Below are positions 1 through 7,422 of a stretch of 26,702 bases of DNA, one piece after another (the first letter of the stretch is position 1; every line of letters starts with the position of its first letter). Location: NCBI GenBank assembly GCA_023396555.1, contig JAEWWC010000282.1, positions 1 to 26,702 on the forward strand. The letters are read 5' to 3'. Under the pieces are notes generated by a model. That model made no database searches, was not told where the DNA came from, and saw only the letters and a list, made by a program, of their open reading frames with translations. Position numbers and translations under genes: made by a program. This stretch comes from Bacillota bacterium. GTDB taxonomy: Bacteria; Bacillota; Clostridia; Christensenellales; SZUA-584.

Positions 1-30
1 ATAAAAAGACTTCAGGAAGGAGCGAGTGAC

Positions 31-138
31 ATGGATAAAAAGAATATAGACAATGACGAAATCGTCTTTGATGAAAGCGTGTGCTCCGCAGAATTCGCAG
101 AAGGATGCACTGAGACAGTTGCCGATCAGGAAGAATAG
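31..138 (+). CDS. Small acidic protein, 35 aa, unknown function
   Basis: A short reading frame starts at an ATG seven bases after GGAAGGAG, a good Shine-Dalgarno sequence, and stops at TAG 136-138. A terminator hairpin follows within 30 bases. The peptide is rich in Asp and Glu, has two cysteines, and has no signal peptide or membrane segment. I do not recognise a family. The frame stays open to the left window edge, so it could instead be the tail of a longer protein; the well-placed ribosome binding site favours a separate small gene. The function is unknown. Confidence 0.4.
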   Translation: MDKKNIDNDEIVFDESVCSAEFAEGCTETVADQEE

Positions 139-165
139 ATTGGAACTTACATAGCGATTACATAC

Positions 166-190
166 AAAAGCCCTCGCGATGAGGGCTTTT
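166..190. terminator. Bidirectional intrinsic terminator
   Basis: AAAAGCCCTC, a five-base loop GCGAT, and GAGGGCTTTT form a perfect 10-bp stem with A/T runs on both flanks. It lies between the small plus-strand gene and the 3' end of the convergent lipoprotein gene, so it can stop transcription from either side. Confidence 0.9.
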
Positions 191-208
191 GTATTCCCAG
201 CCGTATTG

Positions 209-1852
209 CTACTCCAGCGTGAGGTACGCGAACACGGGGCAGTGGTCGGAGAACTTGGTGACGACAATGCGGGAGTTTATCACCTTGATGTTGCTGGTCA
301 CAATGATGTTATCGATCTCGTTGTAGTCGATCTCATTTTTCTCATAATCATAGTATTTTGTGTCCTGCGAGTTGACGATTGTATAGCCCTTGCCGAACAC
401 AGCGGTGAATTCCTTGTACGCAGCGTTAAAGTCGCCCGTCAGTATCTTGTACTTGTTGGGGTCGTCGTCCATGATCTCTTTCACCTGCTTGAACTGCTTA
501 GCGCGTATGGACGCCGTGTTGTAGGTGAAGTGCGTGTTGTATATCGACACGTTCTTGCCGTTTATCGTAACCACCGCTTTTTGAAGCAGGCGCTTCTCGT
601 AGCTGCCGCTGTCCAGCTTGAACGTCTCGATGTCGCGCAGCTTGTAGCGGGAGATCAGTCCATTGCCGAACTCACCGCCGCCCGTTGTGATGGTGGGCGA
701 GAGCACGTTGTAGGGCATGTTACGGGTTTTCAGGCTGGCGAGGTTGTCCACAATATCGCCGGCATTAAGGTTTTGGAAGGACTCCTGTATGCCCATGATG
801 TCCGGCTGCTGGTCATACACCAGACGGCCCTGCCTTAGGAGCTGACCATCGCCGCGTTTGATGTTCCACGTGCCCACGGTTAGCACGTTGCGCGAAATGT
901 AGACGCTGTAGCGTATCTTGCCGCCTACCGAGATACGAACGGTCTTCATTCCGGCAGAGGGGATGTCGAACGTTGCCTTGCTTTTGCCGGTGTCGCCTAC
1001 GTCCACCACCACGCCGTCGTTGGCCTTCGCCGTGATGGTGACGCTGCTCGATGTCGCCTTGACGACATAGCCGTAATCATCAGGCGTGAACGAAGGGTAC
1101 AGCGTGCCGCCCGAGACCTTGAGACTGGAGAGCTGCGTGTCATTAACCTTGGCTGCTATATCCAGATATTTGGCGTAGACATACGCTGTTTGTCCTTTGT
1201 AATCCACCTGATACCAGCCCTCGGTGAGGGTATCCTGCGGAACAATGGTCAGCTCGGAGCCCTTTTTGGCGGTCCCCAGCAGATCGGAGTCGGCCTTGGG
1301 CCCGCTGCGGACGTTGACATCCTCGTCGCAGTTGACGATGGTAGCTACGTAGCTGGGCTGATAGCCGTCGATCGAAGCATCCAGACTGACGAAGATGCGG
1401 TTGACATAGCCCGTCTGGCCGTCGTACTTCACCTTATGCCACTGCGCATCCACGTTGGTCTTAAGTACCTGAACGTAAGTACCGTATTTAAGCCGCGAGA
1501 TCACATCGGACTCGGTGCTGGGCTCGGTGCGGAAGGCCACGTCGTCGCCGATCATCACACCGCTGTCTTTAACAATGCCCATCGGCACGGTGGAGCCGGC
1601 GGGAGTGGGCGTAGCAGTGGGCTCCGGTTCCTTCGTGGAGGTGGGTTCCTCATCGGGACGGGTCGTCGGTACCGGCGTGAATTCGGCTGCGGGGCTATCC
1701 GACGGCATATCGGAAGGGTCCTCGGAAGTCGTCGGTTGGACCGGGGAGCTGTCAGGCGGCACAGTGGCCTGGGATTGAGTGGTTGCTGCCGAGCAGGCCG
1801 CCATCAGTATTATTATCAACAACACAATAAAAGTTGCACATATCCTGGACAT
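209..1852 (-). CDS. Exported lipoprotein: two SH3b domains, cadherin-like domain and endonuclease/exonuclease/phosphatase domain
   Basis: From the chosen start the protein has 547 residues. Residues 1-20 form a lipoprotein signal (hydrophobic stretch, LMAAC, lipid-modified Cys20). A Ser/Thr/Pro-rich linker runs to about 90. Two bacterial SH3 domains follow (about 95-157 and 168-232, both ending in GQT-YV), then a cadherin-like beta-sandwich (about 238-320) and an EEP-fold domain (323-547). The EEP motifs are TWN (328-330), IQE (Glu357), NTH (439-441), GDFN (473-476), IDN (513-515) and SDH (535-537), so the metal-dependent phosphodiesterase or nuclease site looks intact. SH3b domains usually bind cell wall, so an enzyme held at the cell surface is inferred; the substrate (DNA, phospholipid or other phosphodiester) is unknown. 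GAGG lies five bases before the ATG at 1852 and two before the adjacent ATG at 1855. An upstream ATG at 1927 lies in the promoter and is rejected. Confidence 0.85.
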   Translation of the reverse strand: MSRICATFIVLLIIILMAACSAATTQSQATVPPDSSPVQPTTSEDPSDMPSDSPAAEFTPVPTTRPDEEPTSTKEPEPTATPTPAGSTVPMGIVKDSGVMIGDDVAFRTEPSTESDVISRLKYGTYVQVLKTNVDAQWHKVKYDGQTGYVNRIFVSLDASIDGYQPSYVATIVNCDEDVNVRSGPKADSDLLGTAKKGSELTIVPQDTLTEGWYQVDYKGQTAYVYAKYLDIAAKVNDTQLSSLKVSGGTLYPSFTPDDYGYVVKATSSSVTITAKANDGVVVDVGDTGKSKATFDIPSAGMKTVRISVGGKIRYSVYISRNVLTVGTWNIKRGDGQLLRQGRLVYDQQPDIMGIQESFQNLNAGDIVDNLASLKTRNMPYNVLSPTITTGGGEFGNGLISRYKLRDIETFKLDSGSYEKRLLQKAVVTINGKNVSIYNTHFTYNTASIRAKQFKQVKEIMDDDPNKYKILTGDFNAAYKEFTAVFGKGYTIVNSQDTKYYDYEKNEIDYNEIDNIIVTSNIKVINSRIVVTKFSDHCPVFAYLTLE

Positions 1853-1897
1853 CATTACCTCATTGTCAAGTTTTAAACTGTCTAAATTATAGCCAAT

Positions 1898-1927
1898 ATT
1901 ATACAGACAGATACATATAAAATGCAA
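1898..1927 (-). promoter_or_regulatory. Promoter of the EEP lipoprotein gene
   Basis: On the minus strand TTGCAT (1922-1927) and a perfect TATAAT (1898-1903) are 18 bases apart. A second TATAAT lies at 1886-1891. The leader would be about 40 bases, which places the real start at 1852-1855 rather than 1927. Confidence 0.55.
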
Positions 1928-2044
1928 GTGAATCTAAGAATGTTCATATTTCGAAATTGGTTTTTGTCTAAAAAGCAAATGATAAAGGTATAATTTTTAA
2001 ACCTGGCAGCCCAAACGAAGTCAATAAATTCAATATACGCACTC

Positions 2045-2073
2045 TTGCACACCCGTTATTATTTATCTATAAT
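2045..2073 (+). promoter_or_regulatory. Promoter of the xylulokinase gene
   Basis: TTGCAC (2045-2050) and a perfect TATAAT (2068-2073) are separated by 17 bases, about 55 bases before the start codon. A further TATAAT at 1989-1994 has only a poorly spaced TTGTCT partner. I see no clear operator palindrome. Confidence 0.55.
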
Positions 2074-2128
2074 TAGAAGAAATTGATTGTTATCTTATTA
2101 TAATTCCATGAAACGAGGAGCAATAACG

Positions 2129-3628
2129 ATGAGATATGTGGCTGGTATCGACGTGGGCACGTCCGGCGTCAAATGCATTTTGGTCGGAGAGGACGGTCAT
2201 GTCGCGGCGTCCCAGACCAGAACCTATCCGCTCAGCAACCCCAAGGAGGGCTGGTCGGAGCAGAACCCGGCGGACTGGTGGAAAGGCACCTGTGCCGCGA
2301 TGAAAGCGGCTGTGGAGCAGAGCGGTGTGGAGGCAGGGGACATTACCGGTTTGTCGTTCTCCGGACAGATGCACGGCCTGGTGGCGCTGGACGGGGACGA
2401 TAACGTGATACGGCCTGCGATACTCTGGAACGACCAGCGCACCGAAAAGGAGTGCGAGGAGATCATCGCGGCGGCTGGCGGCCTTGACGGGCTGCTGTCG
2501 TACACCAACAACACGATGCTCACCGGCTATACGGGCGGCAAGATACTGTGGGTGAAGAAGAACGAGCCGGAAAACTTCACGCGAATGAAGCACTTCCTGA
2601 TGCCCAAGGACTACATCCGCTTCCTGATTACGGGGGAGAAGTGCACAGAGGTGTCCGACGCCTCCGGTACGGGCCTGTTTGATGTGGAGAAGCGCGCGTT
2701 CAGCTTTGAACTGATCGACCTGCTGGGCTTCGACAGGTCGGTGTTTCCCAGCGTGATGGAGTCAGACGGGCTGGCTGGACATGTCACCAAAGAGGCGGCA
2801 GTGCTGACGGGACTGCCCAAAGGGCTTGCGGTGTATGCGGGTGGCGGCGACGCGGTGATACAGACGACGGGCATGGGCATCGTTAAGGAGGGCACCGTTG
2901 GCTTTATCATCGGTACATCGGGCGTCGTCTCGATGGCGCTGGATGGCTTCGGATACAACGCGGGTGGCAAGGTGCAGTTCTTCTGCAACAATGATAAAAA
3001 CAAATGGCAGGCCATCGGTTGTCAGCTTTCGTCCGGAGGATCAATGGAGTGGTTCAAAAACACGTTCTACGATGATGCTGACGACCCGTTCAAGCTCATC
3101 AACGCGGGCGCTGAAGCCAGCCAGCCCGGCGCGAACGGCGTGGTCTTCCTGCCTTATCTCACGGGCGAGCGCGCGCCGCACGCAGATCCGTACGCCAGAG
3201 GCGTTTTCTACGGCATGTCCATCACGACCAATCGCGGCGATCTGGCGCGCGCGGTGATGGAAGGCGTGGTGTTCGGTTTGCGCGAGATATACGAGCTGAT
3301 ACTGTCCGCCAAGCCCGGCATGAAACCGGCCGAGGTCGTGTCGTCGGGCGGCGCGTCCAAGAGCCGCGTGTGGCGGCAGATACAGGCCGACATCATGGGA
3401 CTGCCAGTGAAGACGCTGACGGGCGCTGCCGAAGGCGGCGCGTACGGCGCAGCGGTGGTGGCTGGCGTAGGCGCAGGCGTCTGGAGCAGCATTGAAGAGG
3501 CGGCGCAGATGCTGAACGTCGAGACGGTGACGCAGCCGATACCCGAGAACGTGGAGAAGTACAATAAGTTCATCAAGAACTACTCGGGGCTGTATCAGGA
3601 CCTGAAGCAGCGGTTCCGGGAATCGTAA
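2129..3628 (+). CDS. xylB: Xylulokinase (FGGY carbohydrate kinase)
   Basis: This 499-residue cytoplasmic kinase probably phosphorylates D-xylulose to xylulose 5-phosphate, feeding the pentose phosphate pathway. The N-terminal half starts with the phosphate-binding turn DVGTSG (8-13). GQMHG (79-83) and LWNDQR (99-104) are typical of the xylulokinase branch of FGGY kinases. Asp241 in GGGDA fits the catalytic base. The C-terminal half holds SSGGASKS, part of the nucleotide site. Length matches the family. The start at 2129 follows GAGGAG by eight bases; an ATG at 2087 has no such site. The gene stands alone, with its own promoter and terminator and no xylose isomerase or regulator nearby. A different pentulose substrate cannot be excluded. 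Confidence 0.88.
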   Translation: MRYVAGIDVGTSGVKCILVGEDGHVAASQTRTYPLSNPKEGWSEQNPADWWKGTCAAMKAAVEQSGVEAGDITGLSFSGQMHGLVALDGDDNVIRPAILWNDQRTEKECEEIIAAAGGLDGLLSYTNNTMLTGYTGGKILWVKKNEPENFTRMKHFLMPKDYIRFLITGEKCTEVSDASGTGLFDVEKRAFSFELIDLLGFDRSVFPSVMESDGLAGHVTKEAAVLTGLPKGLAVYAGGGDAVIQTTGMGIVKEGTVGFIIGTSGVVSMALDGFGYNAGGKVQFFCNNDKNKWQAIGCQLSSGGSMEWFKNTFYDDADDPFKLINAGAEASQPGANGVVFLPYLTGERAPHADPYARGVFYGMSITTNRGDLARAVMEGVVFGLREIYELILSAKPGMKPAEVVSSGGASKSRVWRQIQADIMGLPVKTLTGAAEGGAYGAAVVAGVGAGVWSSIEEAAQMLNVETVTQPIPENVEKYNKFIKNYSGLYQDLKQRFRES

Positions 3629-3646
3629 AAATATCTGGTCAGAAGC

Positions 3647-3680
3647 AAAGGAGCGGGAAAACTGCTCCTTTTACTTTTTG
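3647..3680. terminator. Intrinsic terminator between convergent xylB and sortase genes
   Basis: AAAGGAGC (3647-3654), a nine-base loop and GCTCCTTT (3664-3671) are followed on the plus strand by TTTACTTTTT. The T-tract is better for xylB; the stem touches the sortase stop codon and may also serve that gene. Confidence 0.75.
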
Positions 3681-4570
3681 ATTAGCCGGGCATGGATGAC
3701 GAAGCGCGCGTCGTCGAACTCATAAGTGCAGGTACACAATGTCAGTATCACGTCGTCGGCTGACAGCTTCGTGTTGGTGGGGTAGATGCTCTTTTCCTGA
3801 ATGGTGTGCAGGAAATCCAGCCAGTCCGCATCGTCCTTGAACGTGGTATCGATGAAGTAAAAGCTGGTGTCCGTCACGTAAGCCGAGAATATCTCCCATT
3901 CATAGTCTTCGTACAGCGTATCGAACCTGATGATACGGTTGTTATAGTAGAACTTCTCATCCTTATACTGCATCAGATTATGGAACATCGAACCGTTTTT
4001 CATATTGTGACCGTAGAGTATGTAATGCCCTTTGAGCGGATTCAGGTCGATGTTACACCGGTAGTCGAGAAATATCGCGCCGCTGCGGTCCTTCCTCCGG
4101 TCATAGCCCATGTGCAGATAATAGTCGTTGTCGAGGCCCTGTGTGACCAGATAGTTGATATCAAGGGCGTCGATGCTGACGCGGCCCACAATGTCCTCGT
4201 TGACGTCGAGCACGCTGGCGAAGCTGTCGCGCGGAAAACGGATTGCCGGTGTCTGAGATGGCTCGGGTTGCTCGAAAGCAGCCTCGACGATGCCTTCAGT
4301 GGCAACTGGCGCCGGCGGACTTTCCACTGTTTTGTCGTAAAGCTGGGCAGCAAAGTCCTCCTCAAGAGGCTTCGTGCTGTCCGAGATGATATTGGGCAGT
4401 ACGATGAAAGCGCCAACAAGTATGGCCGATATGCCAATCAATATGGCTGCCACAATCACGACTGCTTTCGTAATTATGACTTTCCTGTCCGGCACCCGAT
4501 TACACGCACGAAGAGGTTCGTTTGTCTGACGGTGATAGAACTTGTCCAAAAGCGACTCCTTAATACGCAT
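3671..4570 (-). CDS. srtB: Class B sortase
   Basis: A 299-residue membrane-anchored transpeptidase, which would attach exported proteins to the cell wall. It has a basic cytoplasmic N-terminus, one membrane segment (about 33-58), a linker rich in Pro and acidic residues, and a catalytic domain from about 115. The triad is visible: His188 in YGHNM, Cys281 in TLCTC, and Arg289 in the DDARF segment shortly after. The long insertion between His and Cys fits class B. No typical class B sorting signal (NPQTN-like) is evident in the neighbouring proteins, so its substrate is probably encoded elsewhere. The ATG at 4570 has AAAGG directly against it, which is too close. A TTG at 4549 lies six bases after AAGGAG and may be the true start, giving 292 residues. 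Confidence 0.88.
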   Translation of the reverse strand: MRIKESLLDKFYHRQTNEPLRACNRVPDRKVIITKAVVIVAAILIGISAILVGAFIVLPNIISDSTKPLEEDFAAQLYDKTVESPPAPVATEGIVEAAFEQPEPSQTPAIRFPRDSFASVLDVNEDIVGRVSIDALDINYLVTQGLDNDYYLHMGYDRRKDRSGAIFLDYRCNIDLNPLKGHYILYGHNMKNGSMFHNLMQYKDEKFYYNNRIIRFDTLYEDYEWEIFSAYVTDTSFYFIDTTFKDDADWLDFLHTIQEKSIYPTNTKLSADDVILTLCTCTYEFDDARFVIHARLIKK

Positions 4571-4721
4571 CCTTTGAGAACAGTGTTAAGTATGTCTTTG
4601 CAGGAATGTTTTATTCACAGGCGCGTATTAATGAGTATGTGAGACAAGCCCTAAAAATGAGCATCTGACAAAATCAGACGCAATAGTATTAGTTACGATA
4701 TGGATAAGCAAATTCACAAAT

Positions 4722-4750
4722 AAAAAACCGGCTCGCTGGGATCCGGTTTT
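4722..4750 (-). terminator. Terminator of the PilT pseudopilus operon
   Basis: CCGG with flanking A/T runs (AAAACCGG 4724-4731 and CCGGTTTT 4743-4750) forms a hairpin. Reading the minus strand, a run of T follows. It lies 32 bases past the stop of the transglutaminase-like gene, the last gene of the operon. Confidence 0.75.
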
Positions 4751-4781
4751 AAGTGTGTTAATATAAATTATTTATGAATGG

Positions 4782-5726
4782 TCAGTATTCATATATCTTC
4801 GCATAGTCTTGCGCATTTTTTTTCATGGGAACGGCGCCTTGCGGAATCGACGCATCTAGCGTTGTGTCTATGATGACCCATTCTCCGTCGATATATATCT
4901 CATTCCAGGCGTGGTACACGTCCGGGTTCTGTAGCGAGTACCCTTTGACGAGCTTAGTCGGTATGCCTATGCTGCGAAGCATGGCTGCATACAGCGAGGC
5001 ATAATCGTAGCAGATGCCGCTGCCCTCAATGTACGTTTTTTCGATATCGGGGAGGTAGTTATACATCAGGTTAAATATCTTGGTGCTGTCGTATTGAATG
5101 TTCTCAGTCACGTACTGATACAGCTCGTCTGAGCAGCCGGAGAGTAGTTTCGCATTCTCAAGGCCTGTCAGCGAAGTGGAGACGATGTAGCGCACATCCT
5201 GAATGGGCTTCTTGTCGTAATTCCAATCGACGTTCTGGATGGAATTGAGATAAACATCCTCTTCGTTCGTGAGCATCACATCAAACGTTTTGGAGGTGAC
5301 CACCACGTACTCGTCATCCTTAACGTTCTGCATGATACGGGCTGTGTATTCGCCGCTGCCGTACTGCAGTGAGAAGTCTTCGATACTGCCATCGCCTTTG
5401 AGGTTATACGCGATGGAATTGCCGTCTTTCAATACCTGAAGCTTGAGCCGAGCGTCCGTCTTTGAAGTGTAGGCGATGCGCAGCAGGCCGGTATCGGTAT
5501 AATCCGTACAGATTTCCTCCGTAGGCTTCTCGTACGGAGGCAAAGCGGGACCATGAATGCGGGCAGCAAACAGCGTGTCAATTTCCGCATCCGTCGTCTC
5601 AACGGCTGCCAGTGCCACGCCGGTGTTCTCGTGCGTATTCTCGATTTCACTGCCGGGAGTGGAACAGCTTGCAGTTGCAAGCAGCGCGCATGCCGTCAGC
5701 ATGACAAGTATAGCTTTAGTTTTCAT
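4782..5726 (-). CDS. Transglutaminase-like lipoprotein
   Basis: 314 residues with a lipoprotein-type signal; Cys21 (ATASC) is the likely lipid attachment site, though -3 is Thr rather than a bulky hydrophobic residue. A beta-rich middle part precedes a transglutaminase/protease-like core with the catalytic triad Cys239 (GSGICYDYA), His272 (YHAWNE) and Asp287 (IIDTTLD). Bacterial proteins of this superfamily may act as proteases, crosslinkers or peptidoglycan-associated enzymes; the exact reaction cannot be read from sequence. It is the last gene of the PilT operon, 63 bases after the preceding gene and just before the terminator, so an extracytoplasmic role linked to the pilus-like machine is inferred. 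No strong ribosome binding site is seen; the start is set by the signal peptide. Confidence 0.8.
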   Translation of the reverse strand: MKTKAILVMLTACALLATASCSTPGSEIENTHENTGVALAAVETTDAEIDTLFAARIHGPALPPYEKPTEEICTDYTDTGLLRIAYTSKTDARLKLQVLKDGNSIAYNLKGDGSIEDFSLQYGSGEYTARIMQNVKDDEYVVVTSKTFDVMLTNEEDVYLNSIQNVDWNYDKKPIQDVRYIVSTSLTGLENAKLLSGCSDELYQYVTENIQYDSTKIFNLMYNYLPDIEKTYIEGSGICYDYASLYAAMLRSIGIPTKLVKGYSLQNPDVYHAWNEIYIDGEWVIIDTTLDASIPQGAVPMKKNAQDYAKIYEY

Positions 5727-5789
5727 GTTACCGTTCCGTCGGTTATTGTTTCGTTCCTTCGATCGCTGGTCTGCCGGCCGGGCAGGCCG

Positions 5790-6215
5790 TTACTTTATCT
5801 GATACCACTGCACGGGGTATAGCGCCGGATCCTTATCCGCATCCAGTTCAAGCGTGACGTGCAGTCCGATATCGCCATCCCATGCCTCGTATGATATACT
5901 CCAGTCTTTGCCGTTGGTGTCCAACTGCGTATCAAAGTCAAGCCCGGACAGGTTGTCCGTCAGCACCTGCTCAAAGCCGTCAGCATCCTGCTCTCCGGCT
6001 TGGCTGACTGCCGCGTCGATCCGCGCCCAGCGGTGGGCCGCAACGCCTTCCGCGCCGTAGTAAGCGGTGCTCCAGTCGGATACCTTCTGGCCCAGCCGCA
6101 GTCCGGACAGCGAGGTGGTGAGCGCCGCAATGCCGAACACCACGAGTACCAGCAGCAGCAGAATGACCAGCACGGATGAGGCCCCTTTTTTTGAGACCAA
6201 CAGCTTGTTAATCAT
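5790..6215 (-). CDS. Small N-terminally anchored pseudopilus-operon protein
   Basis: 141 residues. After a short basic segment (KKGASS) one long hydrophobic helix spans about residues 13-35, followed by a soluble domain with many Asp residues. The GASS start to the helix recalls PilX- or TadE-like minor components, but there is no clear prepilin peptidase site, so the family is uncertain. The ATG at 6215 follows GGAGG by eight bases and overlaps the end of the prepilin gene by eight bases, indicating translational coupling. An upstream ATG at 6269 lies inside that gene and is unlikely. An accessory part of a pilus-like filament or its assembly complex is inferred from position. Confidence 0.65.
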   Translation of the reverse strand: MINKLLVSKKGASSVLVILLLLVLVVFGIAALTTSLSGLRLGQKVSDWSTAYYGAEGVAAHRWARIDAAVSQAGEQDADGFEQVLTDNLSGLDFDTQLDTNGKDWSISYEAWDGDIGLHVTLELDADKDPALYPVQWYQIK

Positions 6216-6624
6216 CCGCCCGGCCTCCGTAATACTTTGCCGTTTGTATGGACGCAAGCTCCTTGTCATTCTCTATGGCTTTGACGCTCAGGTCGAACAG
6301 TTCTCCGGGATAGTTCCCAGCCGCTTCGCTGATATCCAGCACGACCTTGAACGAGCCGTGGGCGAGCGTATACCGACCCTCTGTGCTGCCGTCGGAAACG
6401 GGCAGGCCCAGTATGACAAGGCCGTTCTCAATGCTTTCAGCGCCGATCAGTGTTTCCGTTACGGACGCAACCGCGACCTGGGCTTCCTGAATATCGCCGG
6501 CACGCCGGTTGGTATCGCCTGCCAGCACAAAAAGCTTCAGCAGTACGGCACATATGATGCCGAGCGCAGCGATGGATATGATCACCTCGATCAGCGTGAA
6601 CCCCTTTTGGTTATTCGTTTTCAT
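6208..6624 (-). CDS. Type IV prepilin-like protein (minor pseudopilin)
   Basis: 138 residues beginning with a short basic leader and the classical prepilin signal KGFTLIEV: cleavage after Gly8 leaves Phe as residue +1 and Glu as +5. The hydrophobic helix that would form the filament core runs to about residue 32. The downstream domain is small and resembles minor pilins of the PilV/GspI type more than a major pilin. Start: the ATG at 6624 overlaps the preceding stop (ATGA), so it is coupled to the upstream gene. No prepilin peptidase is in the window, so processing must use one encoded elsewhere. Confidence 0.82.
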   Translation of the reverse strand: MKTNNQKGFTLIEVIISIAALGIICAVLLKLFVLAGDTNRRAGDIQEAQVAVASVTETLIGAESIENGLVILGLPVSDGSTEGRYTLAHGSFKVVLDISEAAGNYPGELFDLSVKAIENDKELASIQTAKYYGGRADD

Positions 6625-7094
6625 GTTCTGAGGCTCACCACACCTTCCATCTCCCGGATACTTTCTCCGCCTGTGCTTGTGCACTGGAAGCGGAGCAGTG
6701 AACCGTCACGCTCAATGTCGAAACTGCTGATTTTGGTGATCAGGTTGCCGGCGTCCACTGACGGCTCAATGCCTTCGAGCGTCAGGCACTCGTAAAGGCC
6801 GCCCTCCGCATAAAAAATATAGGTGCAATAGCCTTCCTCAACATCGATCTTTAAAGCACTGCCGTATGGCGTTTCCACAACATCGATGCCGTCCGCTATA
6901 TCGTGCTGCTTTATCTTCATGTTGATATAAGAGTAGGCGATACGCGCGCTCACAGTCGTTTCTTTGTCGCTGAGAATATTGCCATATGCCCTGGAGCCGG
7001 AACTGATCAGCATAAAAACCACGAGCGCAAAGAGTATCAGCACCAGCATCACGGAGATCGATTCAATTGCGAATACCTTGCTTCTTGAGTGCAT
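6621..7094 (-). CDS. DUF4860-like membrane-anchored protein of the pseudopilus operon
   Basis: 157 residues with one N-terminal hydrophobic helix (about 12-33) and a small soluble domain. The pattern of an N-terminal anchor, then SARIAYSYINMKIKQ, then a beta-rich part with repeated Gly and acidic residues, recalls DUF4860 proteins found with clostridial pilus-like genes; this is from memory and not confirmed. Its FAIES segment sits where a prepilin site would be, but Val replaces the required Gly. GGGAG lies eight bases before the ATG. It starts one base after the previous stop and overlaps the next gene by four bases, so it is an integral operon member. Confidence 0.65.
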   Translation of the reverse strand: MHSRSKVFAIESISVMLVLILFALVVFMLISSGSRAYGNILSDKETTVSARIAYSYINMKIKQHDIADGIDVVETPYGSALKIDVEEGYCTYIFYAEGGLYECLTLEGIEPSVDAGNLITKISSFDIERDGSLLRFQCTSTGGESIREMEGVVSLRT

Positions 7095-7095
7095 G

Positions 7096-7419
7096 TCAAT
7101 CTCCCGTCTCTCTCAGGTAGAGCACCTTCACGTCCGGAAAGATGTTGGATGCGAACATCTCATAGTGATAGATATAGCGGCTTTTATCCATGATCAGGCC
7201 GTAATTGTCTTCCAGATACTGAAGGTTGGGCGGATAAGCGCCCTCCAGCGCGTAACACTGGGATACGCTGCTGAGCACAGTAGTACGAATTTCATCGAGC
7301 CTTCTTTCGTTATAACTGCTGCCGTATTCCTTTACGTTAATAACGACGAGCAGCGCCAATGCGGCCATGACCGCAAGGCATATCAGCATGGAAACGAAGG
7401 ACAGGCTCATCTTCTTCAT
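7096..7419 (-). CDS. Small pilin-like membrane-anchored protein
   Basis: 107 residues: a two-lysine N-terminus, one hydrophobic helix (about 7-28) and a short soluble part containing CYALEGAYPPNLQYLEDNYG. Pseudopilins and related competence proteins often carry a similar sequence (a Tyr-Ala-x-Glu-Gly-x-Tyr-Pro turn followed by a YL...YG helix). The canonical Gly-Phe cleavage site is missing, so it may not be processed by prepilin peptidase. It starts three bases after the stop of the platform-protein gene. The precise function is unknown; structural subunit or assembly factor is inferred from context. Confidence 0.62.
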   Translation of the reverse strand: MKKMSLSFVSMLICLAVMAALALLVVINVKEYGSSYNERRLDEIRTTVLSSVSQCYALEGAYPPNLQYLEDNYGLIMDKSRYIYHYEMFASNIFPDVKVLYLRETGD

Positions 7420-7422
7420 GGC

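Noticed and set aside
2087..2128. Upstream ATG giving a longer xylulokinase
   Set aside because: It lacks a Shine-Dalgarno sequence, while the downstream ATG at 2129 has GAGGAG at eight bases and starts right before the conserved DVGTSG segment.
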